Below are positions 1-11,500 of a stretch of DNA of 64,000 nt, piece after piece. The stretch's first letter is position 1; each line of letters begins with the position of its first letter. Made by a program: the position numbers and the translations under genes. This DNA comes from Rotaria sordida (Eukaryota; Rotifera; Eurotatoria; Philodinida; Philodinidae): the NCBI GenBank assembly GCA_905250125.1, contig CAJNOL010000009.1, positions 163,909-227,908 on the forward strand, in the 5' to 3' direction. The notes beneath the pieces are model-generated. The model saw nothing but the letters and a program-made list of their open reading frames with translations. It had not been told where the DNA came from and made no database searches.

Positions 1-1695
1 TTTTTTTTATCTAATCGCGCTTGTGAACGATTAGCTTGTTGATGTTGTCGTACTAATTGTTTCAAACTATCAATATAAGAATCTGTTTGTGATAGTAACA
101 ATGCTAAACGTGCATCTTTTTTTTCATCAATTAATTTTCTATAACCTTCTTCATCATTATTCATTAAAGTTATAATACGATCTCTTTCTTGACGTTTTTG
201 TTCTTTAATTAATTCACGTTCATTATTAGCAAAATAAGCTTGAATTGATTTATTCATACGTAATGTTGCCATTGTATATCGACGATGATATTCACGAAAA
301 TCTCTTGCATGTGTTAAGATAGCATTTAAAAATTCTTGATGTTTAGCATGTTTTCGTTGTTTTATTTCTAATTTACGTTGCCGTTCATAATGTTCAGTTG
401 AACGTGCTTCACGAAGTTGGTGACGTTTTGGACGTTTATAGGCACGAGGATTAAGAGTAGTTTGAATTAATGTATCTTTCTATTATTAAAAGAAATTAGA
501 AAATAATTGTAAAATCTGTTAGTACAATTCTTGTGGGATTTAAAATGTGAAATACGATGTAACTGCTCTTGCTAATCATAAAGAAATTACTTTATTTTAT
601 CTATTTTAGGACACATTTCTTCCCCATCCTTTTATTTAATTGCTCAGAAATGTAATAAAGTAATTCATATACGGTAACGAGACGTTGTTGATTTATGGTC
701 CGTGATCATATATCAACAATGTCTCTGGCGCGAGGACGGGAAAGACTCCAGTTTCAACCTCTATACTTCAGCGTCTTTTAGATCGTATTTAGAGCTCATC
801 AGGTCTAAATTTTTTGGATCCAAGCTCGTTCGAACCATACTTTGATACTCTTAATGAAATTTTCTAATCGAAATTGGATAATCATTCCGAAGACACGGGA
901 TACTTTTTTTCCGATTATTTTTATTCGGTGACTAATGCATCCTGCACATTTCTCAGATGACTAGTGTCCACCAAGACTAAAATTTTCGGGCTCGAACTCG
1001 ATGCATTCTAATTGTGTTTCACAAAAAAAGATAGATGAAAACCTTCGTTGTATTGAGAACTTCACTACGAAGTTGTTTTTGAAATTGAAGTAATTTAAGT
1101 GATTTTAATTCAATCAATGCTCGTGTCCGTAATTCAACATTCATATTAGCTGGCATATGTTCTAATTCTTGAAGACGATTTGATATACGATTAAGAGCAC
1201 TAAGAAATAAGAAAGAATCAATTGAATTTTTATGCTTATAAAGAATTTTTTTTAAATGAATTATTTTAATATAATTTACCGTTTATCTCGTTCTTGTTGA
1301 CTATATAATGGATTAAAATAAATTGGCTGTTTTTGAATTCGATTAACAGTTTTTTCTTCATTTATTTCATTCGATCCAATTAACCACCGATACATATTTG
1401 TTGCTGATGAAAATGTTAATGATGTATCAATATTATTTTGATCATTTGCTTTGGATATTTGTGTAAGAACAATATTAGTTGGATTTGATTGTTCTTGTTG
1501 AAGATGATTTTGAATTAGATTAGCAAATTGTAATTTATATGAACATGAATTAAGTAAAGAATCTGATACAGGTAAATTTCGAGCTAGACAACGATATGTA
1601 GCTGTTTGAGACTTAAGAACATTTGAACGAAGATGATCAAGTTCAGACGAATCAATTGCTACAAATGAATCACTGTTATGATCCGTTGTTGTCAT
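1..1695 (-). CDS. SMARCA4: SMARCA2/4 (BRM/BRG1)-type SWI/SNF ATPase, N-terminal part (runs off window)
   Basis: This is the catalytic ATPase subunit of the nuclear BAF chromatin remodeller. Three exons are readable on the minus strand: 1280-1695, 1043-1199 and 1-479, with GT-AG introns that keep frame. Exon 1 starts at the ATG at 1695 and holds a QLQ-like helix pair (residues about 19-50, ending in a CLARNLPVSDSL stretch). Exon 2 gives the conserved ELEHMP and LRTRALIELKSL segment. Exon 3 gives the HSA domain (AYKRPKRHQLREAR, then HARDFREYHRR) and the NDEEGYRKLIDEKKD stretch typical of BRM/BRG1. BRK, ATPase and bromodomain lie outside the window. The N-terminus is short, with only about 18 residues before QLQ, against a long Pro-rich region in vertebrates, so an upstream exon or a truly short form is possible. 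A 3' splice site at 1708-1709 lies just upstream of the ATG with no evident partner donor. Confidence 0.93.
480..1042. repeat. Dispersed repeat inside SMARCA2/4 intron 2
   Basis: This 563-nt intron is about ten times longer than its neighbours. Positions about 520-800 resemble 42,480-42,790 in the same orientation (shared landmarks: an ACTTTATTTTAT/ATTATTTTATTC block, a CATCCTTTT block, ATATATCAACAA/GTATATCAACGA, and TTTTAGATCGT). Positions about 880-1010 resemble the reverse complement of 46,020-46,210, sharing CATTTCTCAGATGA and a Cs/Gs-poor TATTCG block. I read this as copies of an interspersed repeat family; termini were not resolved. Confidence 0.5.
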
Positions 1696-2382
1696 TTTTA
1701 GATTTATCTAGAAAAAAATATTTCTTTTTTAGCCAAATTTTCAAATATAATCTTTAAATACATAATGTCTCCAAAAGATACTATTTCAGAATGAAAACCT
1801 TAACAATTTTTGCCATATTTTGACCAAATGAACTGATTTTTGTTTTACTGCTAATAAAGAAATAATTATAGTTTATATTCATAAGTAAATCAACGAAAAA
1901 TACTATGTTGAAGTATTACTTTTGATGTGAATACAAACTTACAATTTTGACTGATTATGAAAACGAAAAAAAAAAACATATTCTCAATAATTCACTTAAT
2001 AATTTTAGTTGTTTATCACTATAAATGTTAGGTTATACTAATTAATAAGATATAAATTTCTAGTAGAAACTTAGAATCAAACAATAGTTGTCAAAAATAT
2101 TGGTTTAAAAATATTGTGTACTGTTTGGTTTGTGATCAGAGCAATAAATGCATTTTTTTTTAAACTTATTAACATTACTAGTCTACACACATGTCAAATG
2201 TAATATTATAAGACAGTATTTTTCATTGATTTTCTTATGAATATAAACTATGAGCATTTTTTTTTATGAGCAGTAAAAAAATCATTCCATCTAATCAAAA
2301 TATGACAGTGATAATGAAGCTTTTTTTTCACGACGAAGTAACTTTTGAGATGCATGGTTTTATTAATTTTTATCTATTTTAG
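1696..2382. promoter_or_regulatory. Divergent intergenic spacer between SMARCA2/4 and the Pro/Gln-rich gene
   Basis: AT-rich spacer of about 690 bp between two divergently transcribed genes, so it must hold both 5' regions. I see A/T homopolymer tracts but no TATA box or other element I would defend. It includes a probable 3' splice site on each side: CT at 1708-1709 for the minus gene and AG at 2381-2382 for the plus gene. Confidence 0.4.
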
Positions 2383-3573
2383 TTGGCTAAACCTCCACCA
2401 CCTGGTCGTCCTATCGCACCACCAAGAGGCAAACATGCTCCATATCCTAAACCATTTCCAGCTCTTACTCCAGAATCATTTATTCCGGGTGCTCCTGGCG
2501 GCGGCTTTTATCCAGGTATTCCACCTATGGGGGGAGCTAGTAAATTTCCTTTACTTACTCCAAATTCCTTTCTTCCTCCACCAGGTACTCTGGAACCACC
2601 AATAATGAATTACAGTGGCGGGCTTGGTATGGGATATCCTTATCCTCCAATGCCTCCACTACAACCTATTCTACCTCCGATGCCCTATCCAAACCAAGGT
2701 CCAATGTCAATAATAGAGTCACCACCACCAAGTTATGACCCAGGACTTCATTCATACTGTCGTCGTCCGGTGCGTATTTGTCGTCGAAATCGTCGTTCAC
2801 GACGTTGTCGTCCAGTTATACATATTATTGACTCAAGTTCATATTCATCATTATCATCATGTTCAACAATAAGTTCATGTTCACGACGTCGTCATCGATC
2901 ACATTCTCATTCACGACGATGTACAGCAGCAGCACCACAACAACAGCCAATTATACTTTTGCCTGTTCCATGTCAACAATCACAACCGCCTCTAGCAGCT
3001 CTCGGTCAAAATCAAATACAACAGCAACCTCAACAAATTGTTTTACCACCTTTACAATTTCAACAATCAGGACAAATCCAACAACAACAACAACAACAAC
3101 AATTAGCATTACCAATGCAACAGCAAGTTCTTGCTTTACCACCTTTACAACTTAGTCCATCGAATCTTATTGGAAGTACAGCTTCAAGTCCAATAATAAT
3201 TTCTAATGGTCAACCAATGCTACAACCGTCAATGTCATTGCCACAATTTACTAATATTGGACAACCACAACAAATAAATGCTGGACCGATTCAGTACGTA
3301 CAAGCTATACCACAAAGCTCGTCACCATTACAATATGTATCACGAGAACCGCGTGCAGCTATTACACCACAACGTAGTCTTGTAAACAGTACAAAGAAAA
3401 AAAAAGCAACAAAGATTAAGACAGTTCCAAAATCTAATTCAGTACGAGATTTACCTCAATATGATCTTAAATTTGGTCGACGTCCATTTGATTGGTATGA
3501 TAGTGATAGGAAAAATAATGTTATTGATGAAAAAATTCAAATTGGACAACGAGGAAGTACAACTTTACGTTAA
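2383..3573 (+). CDS. Pro/Gln-rich low-complexity protein, unknown function
   Basis: Open frame of about 396 codons with strong codon structure but no family I recognise. From the N-terminus: a Pro/Gly-rich block (residues 1-125, PPPPGRP, GGASKFP), an Arg/Cys/Ser-rich basic block (about 126-185, CRRNRRSRRC and an SCSRRRHRSHSHSRRC stretch), a long Gln-rich block (about 186-340, including Q7-9 runs), a Lys cluster (KKKKATKIK) and a hydrophilic tail ending in GRRPFDW and GSTTLR. The frame begins right after a 3' splice site (TTTTAG at 2377-2382) and has no in-frame ATG before about residue 50. The start codon therefore lies in an upstream exon I could not fix; ATG 2354-2356 with a 26-nt intron would fit but is implausibly short. 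Predicted mostly disordered. AATAAA-like signals lie near 3640. Confidence 0.75.
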   Translation: MAKPPPPGRPIAPPRGKHAPYPKPFPALTPESFIPGAPGGGFYPGIPPMGGASKFPLLTPNSFLPPPGTLEPPIMNYSGGLGMGYPYPPMPPLQPILPPMPYPNQGPMSIIESPPPSYDPGLHSYCRRPVRICRRNRRSRRCRPVIHIIDSSSYSSLSSCSTISSCSRRRHRSHSHSRRCTAAAPQQQPIILLPVPCQQSQPPLAALGQNQIQQQPQQIVLPPLQFQQSGQIQQQQQQQQLALPMQQQVLALPPLQLSPSNLIGSTASSPIIISNGQPMLQPSMSLPQFTNIGQPQQINAGPIQYVQAIPQSSSPLQYVSREPRAAITPQRSLVNSTKKKKATKIKTVPKSNSVRDLPQYDLKFGRRPFDWYDSDRKNNVIDEKIQIGQRGSTTLR

Positions 3574-4731
3574 ATGATAGAGAAATAACTAAAGACTCAT
3601 GCATCTAAAGTTATTTAACTTATTGTATCTTTTAGATTAATAAATAAGAAATAAATATTAACTTTCTTTCTCATAACTAAAAATATTAAATATGCATTTG
3701 AATAAATGCAATAATAATAATAATAATAATCTAAACAACCTTTTCTTTTATTGGTTGTTGCGAATCATCGCATCAGAAAACCATCTAGATGTCGCAATAA
3801 TCGATTAAACCTTGATCATTCTTTATTGTATGAAAAATGTTTAAATAATTTTCATTAAAGAATGTTATTTGATGAAATAAAATATGTTTTATTTCATTTT
3901 CTATTTAACATCATATATATCTGATCAATTTTTTTTCGTATTATCTTCCTTACTTATCGAAATAAAATAAATACAATCAAAAGCGTAACTCAGTACTGAA
4001 TGTAGGGAAGCGTCACGCCCTATGCACACCCATCAGTTACGACCCTGAATACCATTTGATACTCTCCAATAATATGTAATCATGTTGATTTTAGTATATA
4101 TATATATATCATTATTGAAGGTTGATTCATTAATGACATTTGAAGTTATTTATTTTAGTTCAGATTTAAATAACAAATTTTTGAGTTATGTAAAATTTTA
4201 CCTTTTTTTTCTTGATCATTAGAGTTTATATCATTTTGTAATATATGAAAGCATCTTGAAATGCAACTCTCAATCGAAATGAAAAGTTATTTACGCACAA
4301 ATGCATATTTTTTTTCTTACAAAACTATGATTTTTTTACCTAAAAAAATTTTCAAAATCGAATACAACAAAATTTTCATCATGACGAAATGAATTTGACC
4401 TTCTGTGAATAATTATTTTATATCGTGAAAGTTATATATCAACATATTTTATACACAGAATAACATTCTCGGTATATTTTCGATTAAATAAATTAAGATT
4501 GGTGAAGTATTCGAACACTAGAATCTAGTACTTTCTATCTATTTTTAATTTCCAACCCCTGCTACTATATGAACAACTCAGGGTTATCACCTCTTCAAGC
4601 CAGAAAAGCGGAAATTTGACTTTTGTGAGCTCTTCGCATTTCTATGGGTTTAAATAACTTATAGCTTCTTTCAACGGTACTTCTTTATTCTCTAAGTTCC
4701 AAAACAGAACGAAGATGGATGTTTTATCAAG
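3574..4731. other. Intergenic, no gene seen
   Basis: Contains candidate polyadenylation sequence for the upstream gene, an ATA microsatellite at about 3709-3731, a short AT dinucleotide run near 4100, and no convincing open frame on either strand. Confidence 0.5.
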
Positions 4732-5528
4732 TACCGAGTTGTGCATAACCTTTTGCTAGGAAGGTAGCGCTATGATTTCAAGTTAAATACTTAATAAATT
4801 TTATACCAAATTAAAGACCGTCAAAAATTAGATTCATTAGTACTAAATAGTAAGAGTTATCAAAATACTTTAGTGTCGAACTTACGAAACTTTCGGAAAT
4901 TTTATGCTTTTTTTAGCATAGAAAATTAGGGCACCAGCAATTCAAATATAGCGTAAAATATTTTCTTTTGGTAGTTTTACATGGTTCGATAGGACCCGTC
5001 GAGCTCTACAAAACTATATATATTAAAAGTTTTTTGAGCCATTTTTCTGAAATAAAAAATCTAACAAAATTACTTGTAAAATCCTAAAAAATCTTAAAAA
5101 AACTCAATTTTTTTATATGGAAGAAAAACACTCGATTTCTTCGATAAAATTAACTGTTTTCATTATTTTTACTTACAAAGACGCTTCGAAATATACTCAT
5201 CCGACGCAGCATGAAAAATTACGTCTAATGAATATATCTCGAAGAGTCTTTATGAGTGAAAATAATGAAAAAACTAATTTTATTGAGAAAATCGAATGTT
5301 TTTCTTCCCTATAAAACACTGCTGGTGCTCTAATTTTCTATACTAAAAAAAGCATAAAATTTCCGAAAATTTCGTAAGTTCGACATTAAAATATTTTGAT
5401 AACTGTTACTATTTAGTACTAATGAATCTAGTTTTTGACGGTCTTTAATTTGAAATAAAAATTCATTAGGTATTTAACTTGAAATCATAGCGCTACCTCC
5501 CTAGCAAAAGGTTACGCACAACCCGGTA
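4732..5528. mobile_element. Non-autonomous inverted-repeat element with ~205-bp terminal inverted repeats
   Basis: The left arm (4732 to about 4940) and right arm (about 5322-5528) are inverted copies. The left reads TACCGAGTTGTGCATAACC at its outer end; the right ends in GGTTACGCACAACCCGGTA. Inner landmarks such as GGTAGCGCTATGATTTCAAG, CTAAATAGTAA and the GCATAAAATTTCCGAAA/reverse pair are found in both arms, with scattered mismatches. The roughly 380-bp interior holds only a 65-codon open frame (5117-5314) with no recognisable domain, so no transposase. The outermost TA on both sides would suit a TA target duplication of the Tc1/mariner group, but superfamily is not settled. Confidence 0.8.
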
Positions 5529-5860
5529 TAAAATTCATTGTTAAAAAATAGTGTCACCTAACTTTGATTGTTCTCATTCTTTATACGGGCGTCAGATGTG
5601 AGAAAAGATACGTCTTCAACGCTCACACTCTCAATAAAACCTGCGTGCCTTTGAACGAAAACCACTAGTCTCCCTTAAGTTCATTTTTCTAAGATTTTGT
5701 CCCTACTTCAACTTCAGCCATACAGAATCTACCCGTGCGCATCAAAGATCATCGGGAAAATGAGATCACAAAAAATTAGTTCGTTTGCTCAAGCCGTAAT
5801 GGAGATATTCAATTTTTTTTGTTGGGTGCGTGACTTTTGGGCCACCCTGTATATATATAT
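5529..5860. mobile_element. Mariner-like element end / remnant
   Basis: The right end reads, on the reverse strand, TACAGGGTGGCCCAAAAGTC, a sequence typical of IS630-Tc1-mariner inverted repeats. The adjoining about 250 bp (5540-5820) is unlike the AT-rich surroundings. No matching left inverted repeat or transposase was found, so this is a solo end or heavily deleted copy. Confidence 0.55.
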
Positions 5861-7520
5861 TATTTTTTACATTTAGAATTACAGAAATCAGTAACATAAT
5901 AATTCAAGATGATCTAAGTCTTTATGCAATTCTTCGGCTAAAAAACTTCTTTTACTCAAAAACGGACAACTACTTTATGAAATGAAATATAAAATAAGTC
6001 ATCTCTATCAAGAGTAAATTAATAATAACTCAATTAAATCTTTTCGTTTTTTTTTTATTTATTCTTAAATAATATAAATGTAATCTTTAGGATGCTGAAA
6101 CTGGTGAAATACTTTGTCACCTTAAAGTATTATGTCTCACTTATTCATTATACATATGAGTTAAAGTTAAATTTAGTAATTATTGTTTTACAAGCAATAG
6201 GGATAGTCGAACATAATTTGATAAAAAAAAAAAATGGTTTGTAAAGTATGTTTATCTATATTAATACATAAAATTAATTTGATTTATTTAAAAATTACTG
6301 AAAGTTATAAACAACGATTTCATGTACATAATATGTATACTATTCAAATTAAAACTAATCAAGATTCAGCTACTATTATATGTCATACAATTGGTATTGA
6401 TAAAATTTGTCAACATTGATTTTTAACTTTTCTATTCTTTTTTTTTTTTTGTCTTTTAAAAAAAATAAAACTATAAAAGAAAAATTAATTAACATTCATA
6501 AAAATGAAATAACTTATGTGTTAAGGATCAAAATATAAGAATATATAACAATCTGCCGCATCTGATAAAAACTTAAGGTTAGAAGGATCGAATGATTATC
6601 GACACTAAAACAAGAACGATATTTCTTTTTTTTGATGAGATTAATTCATTACACAAAAGTTCTATTATACAACACCTCGTTGATCCTAATCGCCAGAAAT
6701 CAAACATTTATACCCTCACATTATATCGAACTTGCAATAGGGAACTGCGTGTTCACATTCTTGTGAACTCAGACTCGACAATAAATTAAACTTCAAATCT
6801 GCACATCTCTAACTTGCAGCCTATTTTCTTTCAGAACTTATGTATTCTGAATATTCATTCAAATATATTACTTTACGCATATCTCAGACAAATGTTTTTT
6901 TTTTTCTAACAATGTCAATTAACATATTTTGTCATGTTAGCTACCTGAGATGAACATTTCCTATGAAAAATTTCATTGTTTACATATATTGAATAATATA
7001 TTTTATATTTCTATGACTCTTCAATCTTTGGTCCAATTTAATAACAATTGCAAAAAAAAACACATCTTTCATTTTTTTTTTAAACTTAAACCTATGTATA
7101 AATCATAAATCATGGCTGAAATAATGAATTTTCTTTTAAATACATACATATTTTTATATTTAATAAAATATTCTCGATAATCATAAAATATTATTCTTTT
7201 CATTATATCTCTTAATCGGCTTTCTCTTTTTCTTTGCTACTTTACTTTTAATGTTATTATATTATTGCCGGATTGCTTAATCATTGGTTCTATTTCTTCA
7301 TCTTTCTCTTTCTTTTTCAATCCTTACGAATCATAAATAATTCTCTCGTTCGGAGAACGACCAATTAGCCACGGCGAACGAACACTCAACTTGAAAAGAA
7401 AAAGAAAGATCGAACGTCATTGCCCAAAGAAAAAAAAGGAGAAAGAGAGAGAGAAGAAGAAAAAAATATATATTCACATTTAATGATCAACACTCGTCAC
7501 TATTATGTTCTAATTGAACG
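5861..7520. other. Intergenic; possible exon fragment and 5' region of the homeobox gene
   Basis: Two short stretches look codon-structured: about 6090-6130 (a DAETGEILCHLK reading after a TTTAG) and about 6300-6419 (reading SYKQRFHVHNMYT and ending in a stop). I could not splice them in frame and do not recognise a family; they may be the end of a decayed gene. Positions 7290-7520 are the likely promoter and 5' UTR of the homeobox gene, with purine-rich GAAAGAGAGAGAG sequence at about 7440. Confidence 0.35.
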
Positions 7521-8508
7521 ATGTTTGGTCTCCCACAATCAACATTTTATCATCCGTCGTTTATGTATCTATCATCACAAGATATAGTTAAAGCACATAA
7601 TTTAACAAATACATCTGATGGAAAACGAAAACATTTTGGAAAATGTCAAACTATAACTAAAACGTATGTCGAAAAATTTTATTTCATATATTTATTTATT
7701 TTTTTATTAATCTAGATTTTCTAGCAATAATTCAGATCGTCCGGTGAAAAAATGTTCATTTGATATTGAATCACTTTTAGAATTAAAAACAAAAGATAAT
7801 CAAATATCAAATCGAAGTTATAATGATGATACTGAAGATGGTTCAAGTGATGATGGTCATACATCATATCGTAGTCCACCAATATCATCTTATGCTTTAT
7901 TTAATCAACTGAAAACACTTGACATGACGCCAAATAATAATAATCATAATAATAATAATAATAACAATAAAAATGATGTTACACGTAAAAAATAAAAAAC
8001 CAAAAAAAACCAGAACAGTTTTTTTTTTGTTTCCGAATCTTCAAAAAAAAAACTTTTTTTTCTTTATAGTTTCATCATCATCTGAATCTGATCATTCTCC
8101 ATATCGATTAACATCAAATAAACATCTAAACAATTCTCGTCATGGAATTAATCATAAAATAAAACCAAAACGTATTCGTACAATATTTACACCTGAACAA
8201 CTTGAAAGACTTGAATCAGAATTTGATAAACAACAATATATGGTTGGAAATGAAAGATTTTATTTAGCAACAACACTTGATTTAACTGAAGCACAAGTTA
8301 AAGTAAACAATTTTTTTATTAGAATATTTTCAATAGAAAAAAAAAACAACAAATTTTTTAATTCAAGGTTTGGTTTCAAAATCGTCGTATTAAATGGCGT
8401 CGTCAAACATTAGATGATCATCAACAACGATTGACATCTCTTACTGCTAATACACAAACACCAACGACAATAACGGAAGAACATCATAATTCAGACGTTG
8501 ATGAATAA
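7521..8508 (+). CDS. NOTO: Not/Noto-type homeodomain transcription factor
   Basis: A DNA-binding developmental regulator. Four exons join in frame: 7521-7663, 7716-7984, 8070-8302 and 8368-8508 (introns 52, 85 and 65 nt). An eh1-like repression motif ([11 protein letters not shown]) lies N-terminal, as in Not, Emx and Vax proteins. An Asn run and a Ser/Asp-rich linker precede the homeodomain, which starts [18 protein letters not shown] and ends [13 protein letters not shown]. The [13 protein letters not shown] loop with LTEAQVK is the signature of the Not (floating head/Xnot) family rather than other ANTP-class genes. Gln50, Asn51 and Arg53 of helix 3 are all present. A short tail of about 35 residues follows. 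The intron inside helix 3 is at phase 0 between VK and VW. The initiator ATG has an adequate open context, and no upstream splice acceptor is seen. Confidence 0.93.
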
Positions 8509-11500
8509 TTTTTGCTTTTTCATTTTTTGTAATGTGTTAAACTAATGAATTGTTTTTTCACATTATGTAAATATGCGTATTTTCAATAATTCTTGTCTAA
8601 TTCACAAGTTCTTGTCAGTAAACACAGTCGTGTGTGTGTGTGTATGAGTGTTCTCATGAAAAACAAAAAAAAAAAAAACTATGAAGAGCAATGATCATTG
8701 TTATTATTTCTATAGATTTATAGATAATACTTTTTAACACGCTTTTGCATTAATTTGTTTTATTCAACTCACACCTTATTCGATCAGATGGAAAAAGAAA
8801 AAAAAAAGAAAAAAGAGAATGGTAAATATTGAATAAAAATTAGTATGTGTTTAATAATTCAATATGATACCAATTAATCCTTTTTCTAAAGCGATAAGTG
8901 TGTTTGTATGCATTCTCAAACAATGAAGATGAGAACAGGCACCGTATGGATGCATCATAACTACTTGTTCTATTTAGAAGAGAAAGAAAAAGAAAAAAAT
9001 TTTTTTTTCTATTGTCTTGATGATTTTCAAGTGTTTGATTTTGTCTACGATAATGCTAATGATAACAAACAATAACCTACGGTGCTCTATTGTCAATGAG
9101 GAAAAATCATGTGAAAAAAGATAGTAATGAACATTTGACTCTTGATCAGTGAAGACAAACTTATATAATAAGATCATCAATATGCATAAGCATACAGTGA
9201 AATAATGAATATTGAGTTTTATAAGAAGAAACAATAGTAATTGTTAATAATTGAGAATAAAATATTATATAAGAATGAATTCAATCAAATAAAGATTGTT
9301 TCAAAGGAATATCTATTAAGAATAATTATGAAAAAATAATTGAGTTTCTACAGTTTGTATTTAATGAGAATTGTTAATTCAATGAGAGAGAGAGAGAGAT
9401 TAATCAATTTAGTTATTGTCTAGATTCTATGTTTTTTACTCCAAATAATATTTGAATTAAATTTTGATGATTAGTAAAGACGAATTCTTTTTTTTTTTGA
9501 AAAGTTTCTATAGTGAACGAATTAATACAATGACTGTATATATGATACAAGCGAATAAACAAATATGAGAATTCCTCTTTTACGATTAAAATGGCAGTCA
9601 TATGTTAATTACTCTACAGTTAAATTATCTACAAGAGCTGGTTCATTATTAGTATACAAGTTGAGTGTGATATTTGAAACGATTAGAATTTTTATTAGTT
9701 ATAAAAGAAAATTTCAAGTCATCAACGTATGAACGCAATATAGGAAACAAATATTTACTTAACAAGCGAAGAGATAAAAATACTGATGCGAAGATAAAAA
9801 TCGTTAAAATAGAAAACTAATATTAGTTTACTGAAATTTCTAACATTGAAATGAATTTTATGAGACATCATTTACGTAGATATTGACCATTATAGAGTCT
9901 TCGTCCAGTCATTTGTATAAATCATTCAAAAATGCTAACTATTTGCTTCCATCAATAGTATATTTTTAAGTTATAACACACATTAAATCGTTTTGTATCC
10001 ATATCTTTCTTGTCATATTCATAAGAAATCATAGAAATGAAAATATTCTTTTTATCGGAAAATAATTCTGATGACTGTATTTAATTGATATATTATCAAC
10101 CATATGTCACTATTACTTATATATAATTGCGATGCACATTGTTAATAATTTTCTTTTTAGTCGAAATAAATGTTTATTTTCTAATTATATAGACTTTTTT
10201 CATTTAAACTATTTTTTATTTCATCAATTATTTCAAGTTATCCTATTATAGTAGTTTATTTTATCAATTGTTGGTCTCTCGTGCAACGGTTAGTCGTGTT
10301 TGCTCTTGTCACTTCTATCCGTGTTCGGATATTCTCTTTTTCTTCTCACAAGAATTTAAGTTTAAGACTGTTAACAAGTGAATCAATCTAATTGATCTAA
10401 AATACATTTCTACTTTTATTTTCTAAACGATCAGTATTTATAATGAACGAGTTAGAGAAACACCAAATGTAATAGAAAAAAAAAACATGAACGCGAGGAA
10501 AAAAAATACTTGAATAATATCAAAAGAAAAATCATTTCGGAAAATACTGGACCATGAAATAAAGGAGAAAAACAAAAGGATACATATACTTTACACTTTA
10601 AGAAAAAAAATGGTTTCGAAAAAACGAAGGTTTCGTATCAAAGCTTTTTGTCAAATAGAGAATAAGAGTTTGTAATGATCCATACATTCGCACTATTAAG
10701 CTTATCTACTTACTCTCATGTTCTTATGTTTATACTTTTGTCCTTATTTCTATGTATTTAGACCTACGATAGAAAACGATGATCGTTTAATAAAATCCTT
10801 TAATGGACGGTAGTGGCATCTTCATACGGAATAAAATGTATCGAAAAATAAAGAAAGAGAAATTCGAATTCTCATAAATTCAGAATAATATCTTCAACTT
10901 TAAAAATGTAAAATCGATAAAATGATACATATTCAAAACGTTTATGGTTGAGCTAATGCTGTTCAATCGTTCAATTTCTGCAATTAATGATATGAAGAAT
11001 GGAAAGTTGTCATTTAATTGTATTAGCATTCGCGTGAGTACATCAATGGAAAATTATTATTTATTCGAAGTCTCTGGTTGCATTCGAAATTTTCATCTAC
11101 TACAATCTTTAAATAAACAGTATGAAAGTTTTTTAAATGGTGTAATTACTGCATCTTTCATGAATATATATATATATTATTAAGAAAAGTGGGTGCACTT
11201 AATAGTTTGAGAAAAAAATTGATTTCAAACAAATATCTGTTCTGATGCATATGAGGTATCTACTGCTTTGGGAATTGAATTATTGGATAGTTTATATCTT
11301 ACCATTAGAATTATTAGTCCTGGATCACTATTATTATTGATGTGATCCTTTAGTGCAGAAGTATCTTTTTTTTCCAATAATGAATAATATCTTTTAACAT
11401 TGTTGAATAAAGAATTAATCAATATGAATTTGCAATACAAGTATAGTTAATAGTTATGTAAAATTAGTAGTAAAAGGTTATGTGATTTCATTTCTATATG

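Noticed and set aside
2859-3155. Additional plus- and minus-strand frames overlapping the Pro/Gln-rich gene
   Set aside because: Thr/Val-rich shadows produced by the Gln/Pro codon repeats in the real frame.
6234-6419. 61-codon frame as a complete gene
   Set aside because: Only the second half looks codon-structured, no family is recognised and no in-frame splice to the nearby exon-like piece works; kept only as a possible fragment.
10262-10335. tRNA-like stretch (GGTCTCTCGTGCAACGGTTAG)
   Set aside because: The beginning resembles a D-arm, but no anticodon stem, no TTCGA T-arm and no acceptor pairing follow.
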